DNA from: Zygnema cylindricum
Taxonomy: Eukaryota; Streptophyta; Zygnematophyceae; Zygnematales; Zygnemataceae
Assembly: GCA_037447655.1 (NCBI GenBank)
Contig: JBBHKE010003331.1
Location: forward strand, 20,530-84,529
DNA: 64,000 nucleotides
Direction of reading: 5' to 3'
The notes beneath the pieces were generated by a model. The model was not told the DNA's origin and searched no databases. It saw only the letters and a program-made list of their open reading frames with translations. Of this stretch, positions 43,501 through 55,685 are shown piece after piece; within the stretch, counting starts at the first letter, position 1, and every line of letters starts with the position of its first letter. A program made the translations under genes and the position numbers.

Positions 43501-46058
43501 CTTCTGGACTCTAGAAAGTGAGTAAAATGTACAGCATCCATCTGATTAATTCTATCTTCCAACAAAACATGGTAGTAAACTTCCTGTATGCTCAGTAAAA
43601 ATGTGTCACCTGTCTTAAGTTCTTTTGGATACTTTATGAAATACGATGTCTGAAGAGTTTTTCAGTTCTGAAAGCATTGAAACGTTTTTCTGCCATTAAG
43701 CCATGTAGTTTGAGGACAGCAAACACTTAAACGATATTACTTAGGAGGCCATTAATTTTTGTCTCTCTCAGGCTTAATACAGACCAGTGGAGCACATTTG
43801 TCCTTAATTTAAGTGATTCCCTCAATTTGCCGCTCAGCTTGTCTTCTCTGAAATACTTGAGATTTTCATGCAGGTTTAAAGCTGTTAGCAGGGCATCAAT
43901 AGTTGACGATGCTCCACCCCTGGATATCCAGAATGTCCATTCGGTAAGTTTTTTAAGAAAAATGCTATTAGTGGCAGGATTGACTAGAATCAGCATTATC
44001 ATTTTACGGAATTATAAAACCTTCCTTTCAAATCACTAAATTGAGTTAGTGTCTTAGACTTTTTTATTTCTTGACATTGAATTGAAGACGTCCGAAGTTA
44101 GGATGAGACACATCATGTGCTTTAGATGACAATTTTGTCACACTTTTCCGTCTGATATGTTAATCTGGTTAGCGGAATATTGCTTTTTGTAGCCAAACAC
44201 TAACCAGCAAAAGTCCTCTTTAGGCCAAAAAATCGGCTGTTTCAAGCCGCATCCTTAATCACGTGTCTTCTGTGATGTACATGTGTTGTGCTTATGTGCA
44301 GATTCAAATGCTTGCTACTCTTTTTCAATTTAATAAACAGCTTAACCCCCTTGCATATCCCGGAGCATTTCGGCTGGAGGTTAGATTTTTCCCCAATCTT
44401 GCGCTTGTTGAAAAATTGTTGTCTGCAGTAGTACAGAATTATAGATGTGAGAGTGATTGTAGAAGCACTTGCCCCATCACGCTGGGAATGAAAGGAGTTG
44501 AGGATTATGTATGTTTTTTGTCTACTAGTTACTATGTAATGATACGGTTGTTTGAGGGTCGTGCAACATATCGTGTTATTTATGCCTTATGGTAGGTGTA
44601 ACATTGAAGTGTTCATGCGAATCTATAAAATAGAGCAGTTGCCTAGCTTTGTCGTTATCCACAAATTATGTTTTTGGTGGTACTTTTTGGGCCTTAGATC
44701 TTCTGTGAAGTTGTACTGTGAATATGATTCTTCTAATTCTTTGTCTAAGTCTTTCAAAACTTAACTTCACTACGACAGCCTGAAGTTGATGGTAACGCAC
44801 CCGATGGGATAAGTGGGGAGTTTCTGAGAGATTCTGTGACATATTTAATGAATATCTTCAGCAAAATTTTAAAGAGTAGCGCTCGCTGTGTTTTTGTGTA
44901 TAGGTTGGGAGCATTGGAGCCTATCGAAAGGAACGCCCTCAATTTTTGTTAATAAGCAGTGCTGCAGTTGAGAGAAATGCTCGCATCAGAAGTCTTCAAG
45001 AACGTGAAATGAGCATTCCTATTGTGAAGCTCAATCCAGGTGAGTGAAGAATGAGAAGCCTCAACACCAACAAGAGTCTGAGTCACTGAATTTCAATAAG
45101 CATCGTCATACAACAGTTCATTAAGGAGAGTGCCTGCAACGTCAAAGCTTTTTCAATAAACCCTCTTAAAAGCCGAAATTACTCACCTCGTCTTTTTCCA
45201 CAGTGCTTTTGTCTGAGTCAACATTCTTGGTGGGTGGCAGGAGGTGTCCTCACATGGAAACTGCATGGAGAAGACACTTTGAAAGCGAGTGGTTTGCGGT
45301 ACACTGTAGTACGGCCATGTGGATTGACTGACAAGGATATGGACCAGCCATTCAATATTGAGGTATGCATTCTTCAATTTCCATCGAGGCTGATTGGCCC
45401 ATTTGGAGTATACTTTGCGTCTTACTTGAAAGAAATGGACATGCTGCGATCTTTCACTGTTAGTTAACAATGGTCGATTCATGGACTCTACTAAAATATG
45501 TTTGTGAACAGGTGGGGCAAGGTGACTGCATCACGGGTCTCCTTTCCAGAGAAGAGGCTGCCCGAGTTTGTGTGGAAGTTCTTGATTCACCTTCAACTGT
45601 TAATACCACTTTTGAGGTGAGTTTTGTGGACAATGCAGTTTTGATTCTCATGCTCCTATTTCTGTGAAGAGAAAAAACGGCGATGATGTTCATTGGAGGA
45701 ATGTGGTCACCTTAGCCGATTGAAACTGATCTAAACCTCGCCAAAGGGTTTGTTTTGGGGGTTTTTTATCGTAGCTTGATGTGTATACCTTGTATTAGAC
45801 ATGATGAAGCATCTCCAAATTTTTTATCACGTCCTACACTGAAACTGACCTCTATTTTTTATGGGTATGTGACATGTCCAGGTTCGTAGAGATGACCTTA
45901 CAAAGGGTTTGGAAATGACAAACTGGGGGGCGCTCTTCACAAGGTTGAGACCTGATGTCCGGCCAAACTCTGTGCAAGTTGTTCTTGAAACTCCTAAAGA
46001 AGCGGAAGCTGAGAAAAGTACAAGTACTGAAGGGAATGTTGTTTCTTCCGCAAATTAG
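40590..46058 (+). CDS. plastid-type SDR with inserted CIA30 domain
   Basis: There are 13 exons: 40590-40851, 41071-41285, 41441-41623, 41824-42112, 42378-42435, 42953-43052, 43332-43417, 43874-43943, 44302-44379, 44904-45039, 45241-45362, 45512-45616 and 45882-46058. All phases agree, giving 626 residues. Residues 1-75 are Ser/Gln/Asn-rich with SSRMQVLAL, like a chloroplast transit peptide and cleavage region. The NAD(P)-binding motif GATGRTG is at 128-134. A CIA30-like domain (VDGWVQLNDGIMGGISDG, IPFDQFKAVSR, IQMLATLFQFN) spans about 290-445. It splits the dehydrogenase fold, which resumes at FLLISSAAVERN and YTVVRPCGLTD. HCF173, a psbA translation factor, has the same architecture; whether this is its orthologue or a paralogue I cannot tell. 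Confidence 0.88.
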
Positions 46059-48570
46059 AATAGTGGAGCATAACATGCTCTTGTGGATAAAGTAAGAGTA
46101 ATGGGTTTTTTTTTTACCACTACACCCATATTCTAGGTAAAAGTTAATTTTGATTGTGTTCCCATTATTAATATGAGAAATATGGTAAATATGTTTTCCC
46201 ATTATTACATCATCAGCATGATGATCTTAATCAGCGAGTGTTACCACAAATTGTGCCATTCTGTATATTAATAAAAATCAGGGAACTTATGCATTGAATC
46301 TCAAGGGTAGGGGAACACATGGTAAGCAAAGGTGACTCTTTAAAGATAGGCGAACCTATGTCAAGGCGAAAGGAAGTTAACAGTTCATTCATGAGAAAAT
46401 GTGGCTGATTACATGTGAAGTTGTCGATCATCATGAAACCTCTTAGTTTTTACCTTCGTGTTGTAAATTAAAGAATTATTGTTTGTTGCGGAGCGTGAAG
46501 TAAACATAAAAATATGTCTATTGCTATGTACTATTACGACGGGCTTTTACAAAGGTGGTAGGCCGAAGTCCTGACTGACATTTAGTTGTACACGCCTAAC
46601 AAAATGTATTTGTTATATTTTCTAAACATAAACGCATCACCCTTGAACCTTGTGAAATGCTGCACACAAATTATCCGGAGGTTTTGCGAGAAGATATTGT
46701 CCCCACTAGAAATGATTATCCTGAAGAAATCCATGAAGCATGAGTGTCTGTTGACGTCCTCTTTGTTTAGCAATTATAATTTTTTGGAAGCCACATATGT
46801 GTGATGGCATGAATATGATTAGTGAATCCATAATTTTCTACAATTTCACATGAAACTTCTAAATTTGCAATCGGGGCAACAACAATCACTCAATGCGGAC
46901 ATTTTTACAGTCTTTACTGTGTGACTGCAGTTATAATCAGAGCATGTATTGCATGCCACTAATCTCTGAGTGCAAGCCGTGACAGTCTTTGAAGGCAGTA
47001 TGACTACTTGCATCTGCGTCGAAATGTTTACTTTAACCACTTCAACACTATATATTATTCTTTCCGATGTGAAACAAATTTAACTAAGGGTTTGTGATTA
47101 CATCAGGTCTTTAGGGTCCAGCTTAAATGCCAAGAGCACACTTTTTTGCAGTGAAGTATAATGGAAAAACCCACAAGACACTCAAAATTTGGTTTTTAGT
47201 GCACAAACTACAAGGATGGTCAGACTAGTACTAGAGCTTTCAAAACTATGCTGTAATTGTAAAAATGAAGTCTTATGGAGAGATAAAAAATAAACTGAGG
47301 GAGTGCAACTGCAAGAGGAATTTTTATTGGGCTTGTAGACAAGAATATTCATAATGATGACAAGAGACCAAATGCCCCGGAGTATTGTAATGTAAAGGGT
47401 TTACAAGGGAAAAGGCGATTATCTTGAAGCAAGGACCTGTTGTGTCAATTTATGAAGATGAATATATTGGTGGTCAATATAACAGAGAAGAAATACTTAC
47501 CGTGAGGTCCATTGGTGTTACCCATTCCAAGAAATTATTGTGACTTGCATACATTTCCACCTTCATTTTACCTTTTACTTCACACTTGAGCTAAGAACGC
47601 TTATCCCAACGTTTTCTTTATTTGAGCTTATAAATGATGTGGATTATCGAACCGCTTGAACAATTGGTGTTAGGGCAAACAACAAATATCATTAACACTT
47701 TTCTTTGATCAGAAGCCAAAAAAATTAAGGACCAAATTAGCGTTTTTAAAGCCACCGAAAAAATACCGACTTTATTAAAAAGCGTGTGGTAAACCATCTG
47801 AAACAATTTAAAGATACGAGGTAAATCAGATTTCACGGTGTAGTACTAGTGTAATAACATCGGTTCTGTGATCCCATACTTCGAGACTTGGACTTCTATA
47901 AAGGGTCGCTCCCAAAGAGGACGTCACCAGCACAATCCAGACTCGTTTTGGACGTCCGAAATTTATTTTCAGGTTTAATTAATTACAAGTCCCTTTATTT
48001 CATTTCATTTCCTGTTTCCAGGAAGCGTGACAACTCTCTCCGACAGCATTCAGAGTGAACATATTGTTTTTTTCACGGAATACAAGGAGAACATGTAAAA
48101 CTCCATGCAGAATGTCCAAATAAATTCAAAAAAATACTCTCTTTGTCTTAACTGGTTTTTTCACAATTTGTACCCATTAGAAACAATATGATCAAAGAAG
48201 CTAACGCTGTATACCCTTGACGCCACAGAAACGACCATTATAGGTGAACTCCCCGAAGTTCAACAACGCTAGAAAAAAACAAAAAACTTCAAAAATATTC
48301 TTACACTTAAACTTCTGGTAATCAGAGTCGCAATACAAAGAACACGCAAAAAAAAAAAAAACAAAAAAAAAGTTTAATAAAAACACGTGACTCCATATCT
48401 TTCTCATAACATTACATAGGATTATCCATCATCCGTTTTACAGCGCCCAACCTGCCCGATACCTTACAGTTTCGAAAACTTACAATTCCATTCACTGGTG
48501 GAGCACGCACAACTCGGAGAATCTTTTTTGGAATTATCTGAAGTTGTCCAGTTGCTGCTGTATCTCGCCG
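46059..48570. other. intergenic, no gene seen
   Basis: It probably includes the 3' ends of the flanking convergent genes. AT-rich; no ORF has homology-like features. Confidence 0.5.
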
Positions 48571-49142
48571 TTACAAAAGCTGAATAAGTCCTGTAGAAAA
48601 CCAGAAAATATGAAAACCAGAAAATAGGTTAATTGATTACAAGTCATTTTATTCCAGGGCAATTGTTATGAATCTGATCGATTATGATTCCATCTCTATA
48701 AGCTGCATATCCATTAAGTTTATATTTTCTCAGTCCAGTCATATCATAAGGTGAAAATTTGATTTGAAGTAGCTCAACTTGAGATCAAAACCCTAATCAG
48801 AAACTAGCCATACCTTGTAAGAGGAAACTTTGTACCTCCTCTGCTGACTTCATACTCCTCGTCAGCCGTACAGCACGTGCCGCATCTGCAAAATAAAGGA
48901 GGAATAAGAAAATTAAAAACCAGCTAGAAAAATACAGCTTTATTTTCACGGTTTTATCGTGGTTTTTAACTACCAGCTTCCAGCTTTGACATGGAATGAA
49001 TTCCTGGTGGCCAGATAGGAGGAGATACCGCGTCCTAAAACAAAGCCAAAACAAAAAAAACAAACATAGTAAGGATCTATAGTAGGGAAACGATACGCAT
49101 TTTATTTTCCATAAAAGAACAACATTTCGTAACGAAAAGTTC
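48571..49142 (-). CDS. small spliced protein, family not recognised
   Basis: Two minus-strand exons are well supported by paired splice sites and phase: 49034-48974 (after TTTGTTTTAG, before GTAGTT) and 48885-48814 (after TTTTGCAG, before GTATGG). Joined, they read DAVSPPIWPPGIHSMSKLEA then DAARAVRLTRSMKSAEEVQS and FLLQG. A last exon from 48590 after TTCTACAG adds LIQLL and a stop (48573-48571). The first exon is uncertain: an ATG at 49142 followed by a phase-0 donor (TGC|GTATCG) gives MNFSLRNVVLLWKIKC, and other starts are possible. The total would be about 65 residues. The exon pattern looks like a conserved small plant protein, but I do not recognise it. Confidence 0.5.
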
Positions 49143-50455
49143 ATCTCTGCTGAAAAATGTATTTCAAGCAGCAAGACATCGTGTCTTTCTGAACCCTCTT
49201 CTCCATTTTGCAGTCGGTCGCCGGTTACTTGAGTATACTGATTCTATCTTCAATTCACGGCGTACTTTACGAAATCTTGAATCGTGCGGTCTAGAAAGCA
49301 TTTTAGATGGTTTATGCTATTTTTTTGTGCATACTATTTGTGAGCTCAGTAACGCCGGAAATACTGTAGCGCTCGTATTGGGCTCCTTAAAAGATCCTAA
49401 GACCCGGTAGAGTACAGTGGTATAAAAAAGTACGCTTTCAATATTTCCTGCGTACAATCAGTGCGATTACTGGCTATTACCGTACAGGATACGGACAGAA
49501 AAAAAGAGGTGTTGCTGTTGTGAACACCCCTGAAAATCTTTATGAAAATGTACACTTTCCAGGACACCTGCTACGTCATAAGGGATGTCCACTCAAACCC
49601 CGTATAAATTTGTTGCATCCGTACGGATGGCCACCTCTCCGACAACTCGTGGATAGTACAAATAGGTTTGATACGGTAGGGATGGCTGCGTGGCATTCTC
49701 TTTAATTGTTTTGTAATGGTGACGTACCCGAGTGCGCACTTTTGGTACCTGCACTTTACTGCCAGCTGTCGTCCATGACCCTGGCTAGGTCACAGGACTG
49801 CCGTACACAAAAATATCATTTTCTCACAAATCAAAGTGACGCCGTGGCACCAAATCGCCGGTTCGATTCGCTCATGCTGCAAAAAAAAGAAATCTGCCGT
49901 ATGCCACAAGCGTATCTGTACCTCCCACTGATGGCGGTCGCGTTGTCAGAGATCGTAATAGCAAGATTTTCATACGGCTTTTTTTGGGAGTGCTGACCTT
50001 GCAATTTTGGAGAGTCCAATAACGCCTGGAAAAAGTAAGTCCACTCAGCAATGCCTGGAAATAAGTTAAAAGTACAAACGTACACCACTGGTTCATCCGT
50101 TCATGAACAAGGACAACTTGTTTAATTATTACGCATTACGCTACTCCGTCGGTTCATCCATACCGTTAGTCCGTAACTGCTGTCAGCCGGTATGTAACAA
50201 ATATTAGTAACGACAAAATTGCTCTAAGAAAAACGCACAAAGACAGAAATAGCGTAGCAAAAAATGACACTCGCGTCGATACACAACAATGGCAGTCAAT
50301 CCGTACAGGACAGCCCTACAGCAAATCCACGACTCAAAACTAGGGTAAGGCTCCATGGATCTAAAACCGTCTCGTATTTATGTTCTAAAAAACCTCCTTT
50401 AGACCCCTTTAGCTGACATGGCCGAACCAGGCAAAACACAACAAATGTTTATAGC
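49143..50455. other. intergenic, no gene seen
   Basis: Moderately AT-rich. Short open frames on both strands have no family features. Possible upstream exons of the minus-strand gene could not be identified. Confidence 0.45.
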
Positions 50456-50999
50456 TACACCGCCAATCGCTATTAGCGTTGTGTACGCTAATCCCGTCCC
50501 GCTTTTTTTTGTTTTTATTCTCAAATAGCGTAGTTTATTCTATTTTTTTCTTTATTCTATTTAGGGTTATATTCAGTACGTTGTCTCTTAAATAGAGTGG
50601 TGTACGGTCAATGTCAGACCGTACATAAATGTACCTTTTTAAGTTAAAAATTACAATAAATTAGTTTTAGTAACCGCGGCCGCATGAGAATGTGCGTTCT
50701 AAAAAGGAAAAAAAACAAGGTTGTAAAAAATCCCGCTCGCACATATTTGTCCGACAGCCGCGTTTCGACCGTGTGAATGTACGATTTGTGTACGATTTGT
50801 CAGATTTTGTACGGAGACTTATATTAGTGTAAGCATGTTTGCGACCGACATTTTTTTTTTCAAAGATCCAAATTACCATAATCAAACAATTAGAATGTAT
50901 GATTTTTTCCAAAATTTTCAAATTCTTAAATAGCGTACACCACGGTAATTATTTGTATACGCTAATGAAACCTACACGCTAATAGCGATTGGCGGTGTA
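50456..50999. mobile_element. TIR element, TACACCGCC type
   Basis: The first 24 and last 24 bases are perfect inverted repeats (left start TACACCGCCAATCGCTATTA). If the outer TA is read as a duplicated target, the TIR begins CACCGCC, as in Tc1/mariner-like elements. The 544-base interior has no transposase ORF, so it is non-autonomous. Confidence 0.85.
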
Positions 51000-51056
51000 C
51001 TGTATAGTTATTAGCGATAATATTTGTTTACAACATAAAATATTTTTTCTACGTAC

Positions 51057-51680
51057 ACTACACCGCGAATCGTAATTAGAGTAATGAAAAAATTAGAGTA
51101 AAAAAACCAAAAAAAACAATTAGATTAATGAACTCTAGTTTATGTGATAGAACTTTTTCACAGAGGAAGTTTACTCTAATTTATTTAAGTACTCTATATT
51201 GGGTTATGTCGGCAATAAATATCCGCGTTGAAACTATAAACACTAAATTACGTGAACATACAAAATCTGTCAGTCCGTATAGTTTTGACGTCATGATGAC
51301 GCTAGTATTATTTGTCGCGCTGAATGTCAGCTGATGTTCACACTGACGACGATGCTGTCGACGGACGAGAGTTATGCGAACGGCTTTTTTTCGATGTGAT
51401 TAATTTTTCGTTTAGTGCGATTTCACGTGCGAGCGCGATTGTATTAAAGCATTATTTGTACCTTTTAAATTAAAAAAGTACAGTTTTGCACGGTCGAACA
51501 TCGTCCGTACTCCACACTGTTTAAAACGAACCTATATTACAATTTTGTTACGCTAATTAAACTTACCTAAATTAGAATAATGAAAAAATTAGGATCATTT
51601 ACTCTATTTGATGTAATAGAGTCGAAATTTCGAGCGACCGAATTAGAGTAATTTACTCTAATTACGATTCACGATGTAGT
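51057..51680. mobile_element. TIR element, ACTACACCGCG type, copy 1
   Basis: Ends of 28 bases are inverted repeats with two mismatches (left start ACTACACCGCGAATCGTAAT). The interior has repeated TTAGAGTAA/ATTTACTCTAAT words and no ORF of note. It shares most of its sequence with 52477-52985. Confidence 0.8.
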
Positions 51681-51956
51681 GTCCTATTTTTAGATGACGA
51701 CGCCAATCGGAAGGTGAGAGTCTTACCTTACAATTGCAACCGCCACCGCCAAATCCGTAATCCGGCGAGTGTGTACGGAGAAAAGATGTTATAAGTGGCG
51801 AAAAAAACATTAAAACTAATAATGATTCATGGTGTAATACTGTAATGTAGTGTTGTGTATCTGGTAACTTTAACTTTTCGTAAAATTTATATACTTTTCA
51901 TGTACGGAAAATATGTACGGGTATAATGTACACAATATTTAAAAAAATGTTTAAAG

Positions 51957-52475
51957 TACACCGTGAATCGTTATTAGAGTTAAGAAACCGATACAAATTC
52001 CCATGTTTTTAGGGTTGACGAGATAGCATGTGTTCACATATTCGATGCCTAAACATCTGAGAGCATGTTCTCGCAATTTTCCCTCGTCTTTATGACTTGG
52101 AATCAAACCTGAGTACGATTGTTCGTGCAACGCACTCAATTTCCTTTGTTGAGGCCTTTATCTGACATTTATTTTGTACATCTGTACAAAATAATTACAG
52201 GTTTTAGTATGGATTGACACATTTCGTACATTATACTATTTAAACGCATTTGAAGTTAGTAACTACACCATGAATCACTGTTAGCGTAATGAAATAGATA
52301 GCGTAATGAAACAATTAGCGTTATTTACGCAATTTGAGAATTTGGGGGTTTTGAGGGAAATCATTTACTCTAATTTGTTTTTTAAAGGGATTTTATTAAT
52401 TTTGTTTGAGAATTTGGGTAAAAAAACGGGGTACCGCGATTAGAGTCATAGACGCTAATAGCGATTCACGGTGTA
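51957..52475. mobile_element. TIR element, TACACCGTG type
   Basis: The left end TACACCGTGAATCGTTATTA and the right end TAATAGCGATTCACGGTGTA are inverted repeats with one mismatch over this stretch. Inside lies dispersed module 1 (also at 18735-20175) and, at 52263, a left end of the ACTACACC type, so it may be composite. Confidence 0.7.
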
Positions 52476-52476
52476 C

Positions 52477-52985
52477 ACTAAACCGCGAATCGTAATTAGA
52501 GTAATGAAAAAATTAGAGCACAAAAACTAAAAAAAAAAATTAGAGTAATTAACGCTAATTTATGTGATAAAGTTGTTTCAACTATGAAATTTACTCTAAT
52601 TTATTTAAGTACTCTAATTTGGCACGCTAATATCCTCTACTATAAATAAGGTATTCGTACAAAATTTGGCAAAACGTACAGTTTATCGTCACTATGACGT
52701 TTGCACTACACGGTTTGTTAAAACGCAATTACATGATAACAGCCTGTATTAAATCATTATTTGTACTTTTTTACTTAATAAAGTACAATTTTGCACGGTA
52801 TGAGGTCGTCCGTACTCCACACTATTTAAAACGAACCTATATTCTAATTAAAAACGCTAATTAAACTTTACCTTAAATAGAATAATGAAAAAATTAGAAT
52901 CATTTACTCTATTTCATGTGATAGAGTCAAAAATTTGAGCGACCGAATTAGAGTAATTTACTTTAATTACGATTCACGATGTAGT
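52477..52985. mobile_element. TIR element, ACTACACCGCG type, copy 2
   Basis: It is homologous to 51057-51680 with a shorter interior. It starts one base after the previous element ends, so the two are abutting or one inserted at the tip of the other. Ends pair over 28 bases with about four mismatches. Confidence 0.75.
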
Positions 52986-53500
52986 TAAACAATACCAATA
53001 TTAACGCAAAAAAAAATTGAGTTAAAAAATAAATTTGATTAACTGCATTTTTCTACGTACATGCGCATGACGAGCAATGAATAAAATAGTGATTATTTTC
53101 CCTCGTGCTAAAACATTCCGACTTGTGTTGCGCCTAACTATACGTTTTTCATTTGTTGTCAGAGTAATTAAAATTGATTCGCGAGTTGATTTATTATACA
53201 GTTTTTTGCTGAGTTAGTTCACGTGCCCGTGGGTCGAAAATTTGATGCCGCCAAAATGAGATTTTCTCATTAGGGATAGTATTTTGGATGAAAACAACAA
53301 AAAAACCTGGTAGTTTAATAAATGAGCACATACCCTAAGTTGTGGTATTATTTTTGATTCAAAATTTCTATTTTTTATTTTATTACGAAGTCAAAATCCG
53401 GTCAACGCATTTTATTAACTTTTGAATTTTGTTCCATACGCATATTCATTGTTTTTTGGGCGTTTCATGCGTGCGCATAGTTCGAATGAAACCTCTATAG
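52986..53500. repeat. dispersed module 2, second location
   Basis: It shares, in order, AATACCAATATTAACG-like, GATTAACTGCATTTTT, CGTACATGCGCATGA, GCACATACCCTAAGTTGT, CGGTCAACGCATTTTAT and one 31-bp unit (CATATTCATTGTTTTTTGGG then CGTTTCATGCG) with 19665-19960 and 20715-20800. Confidence 0.75.
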
Positions 53501-53610
53501 TTGAAAGTGATCTCATTCCTCTCTCATCTGCGATAAACACTCGCCAAGGCGACCCTTTTGGAGGACCTTTAATTGCCCTTGCCATTACTGAGCCCTCCGT
53601 GCGTTCGCTA

Positions 53611-54676
53611 TGTAGAAATTGATGGTATGTTTTTAAGTATTTTCTAGGTCTAAATAGAAATATAGAAAGAAGCCGAGGCAGTCTATCTCTAACTTCTCTC
53701 TCCAACTCTCACACTTGTCGCAATCACTGAGAAATTGGAGAGGAAGCTAGAGCCATGGCTACCTATGCTATCCAGAGGTTAACGAGAAAATATATTAGTT
53801 TATTTACCATTAGGGGTTTATTTACTAAAAAGACATATGTTGCACCCATGATTTGATCCTGGTACCTGCCGGACTGAAAGTAGCCGATAGCCGGTAACCT
53901 TATCCGTTAAGTCTAGAACAGGTGTTACGTACTGTATGGTTTGATATTTATTTAAACATTTCCACGTAGGATAATTCATTTAAATAAAACTGTTTCTCGG
54001 ATACATAGATGTAGTAATGTAAAAGTACAGATTACGGTATATATACGAAACGAGTACCGCGCATTTGTTTCTTTAACGAAACAAAAACCGCGCATGTATT
54101 TATGACAACTCCGATTGAAATCTGCATTCAATCGGACGGCAGTGAAGAAAGCCGAGATCGTGGAAGAGATTCTCGGAGGTTTATGGTCATCGTCACATCG
54201 GATGACACGTGGCAAAATTACGTTGGATCACAGTATCTCCGGGGATTCGGCACCGAATCCGGATATGACATGTGTCGACTTTTAGGCCATGTCGTACAAT
54301 GTCCGTACAAAAAGTACACCGACAGCTGTACTTTTGTGTACGGAAGTGCAATATGATTGGCTCCGTACATCAGTACATAGAGTTTGTGAGAGAGATATGA
54401 CTTAGAAAAATTAGTAGATAGGACCCTCTCTCCCAGAAAGCTTATGTACAAAAGGTCAAATTTGACCCTCCATAACTAACTGCTCAAGGGAGCAAATTTA
54501 AAGATTCTTTTTGCTATCGACTCAGGGGAGTCTTGCCTTCACAGGGGTGAAGGTAGTCAGAGTTTTGTCTACCAGGGTGGCAGTTGTTCTTGCTGAAACG
54601 AAAAGGGGTCAAGGTTATCCTAGAGGCTTCTTAGAAGCTGTCCATTCTGAGGACTTATGGAGGTCTCAGAGTTTCA
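53611..54676 (+). mobile_element. 5' LTR, subfamily 3
   Basis: It opens TGTAGAAATT and closes GAGTTTCA. It contains an antisense tRNA-like block (53841-53922), an ABRE/G-box-like ACACGTGGC at 54205-54213, and the gag start codon at 54657, 20 bases before its end. Confidence 0.9.
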
Positions 54677-55680
54677 GGTTATGGGCCCACCCTCTAGGGT
54701 ACCAATCTTTATTGGAACTAGCTTCATATACTGGGAAAGTATGATGATAGGAGCTCTATGCGAAAAAATGTTTTGGGGGATAGTGAGTGGACGAGTGGGG
54801 CGTCCATCATGTCTTCGAATTCCTCCAGGGTTTTGAGGAAGCAGATTCACAAAGAAGCAGGTCCAACTTCAACGGAGGAGACAAAGGAAGGAGAGGTGGT
54901 GGAAAAAGGAGCGGAGATGGAGACGACCACACCTATAGCAACTGGTTCACCATTCATGTCACCTATTCCGAGGAACGAGGAGAATGATACTGAAACATGG
55001 GACTTCAACAGTATGGCGGCAAAGCACTTCATCCTACGCCATCTCACCCAAGGACTTGCATGTCCTCATTTGCAGGTAGAGAGGGCATCCGATCTTTGGA
55101 TGGCTCTCATAGAGATGTACCGAAGTGGTACGATTCAGCAACAACAGTTGGTTGATCAGAAAGTTAAGGAGTATGTATACAAAGGGGGGAAGATGCTGGA
55201 TTTTTACAATGAGCTTGCTACACTCTTCATGGAGCTACAAAGTGCGGGAAAAGATTTTAGTGAAAAAGAAAAGGTTAAGTGTTTACTGATGAAATTACCC
55301 GATGAGTTCGAGAACATAGTCAACCATGTGCAAGACTTGCCGGACTCAAGGTGGATATGGAACTCAGTGGTAGGGATGATTCTCGTTTAGGAGAATACGA
55401 TTGAGATCCGAAGGGGAGGAAAGAGTGGGCAAGCCTTGGCAGCTGCGACCGATTGGAGGAACAAGGATTCCCGAAAAAACCGGTCGAAAACTATGGGGGG
55501 AGGGAGCACAAAAATCAGACCGACGAGTTCGGACCAAAGGCTCCCAAAGGTTTATGCCATTTTTGTAAGAAACCGAGGCACTATATGGCTGAGTGCACTA
55601 AGCTAACCGAGCTTCGGTTAAAGGAGGGGCAGACCGGTGGAACCCCGAGAGGAAAGAAAAAGGCCCTTGCAACACAGGTA
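54657..55680 (+). pseudogene. copia gag, subfamily 3, broken
   Basis: It starts MEVSEFQVMGPPSRVPIF inside the LTR and runs to a stop after RIPPGF (about 54837), with a frameshift into the frame that continues to 55390. The UBN2-type capsid core reads DTETWDFNSMAAKHFILRHL through LLMKLPDEFENIVNHVQDL to MILV. TAG at 55388 replaces the Gln codon seen in the copy at 935. The zinc knuckle CHFCKKPRHYMAEC lies near 55556-55597 after another frameshift. Confidence 0.85.
54677..54691 (+). promoter_or_regulatory. primer-binding site, initiator tRNA-Met half type
   Basis: GGTTATGGGCCCACC is identical to the site at 955-969, immediately after the LTR. It is exactly complementary to the 5' side and loop of the plant initiator tRNA-Met anticodon arm as recalled. 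The next bases (CTCTAG) no longer match that tRNA, which bounds the site to 15 bases. Confidence 0.85.
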
Positions 55681-55685
55681 CATGG

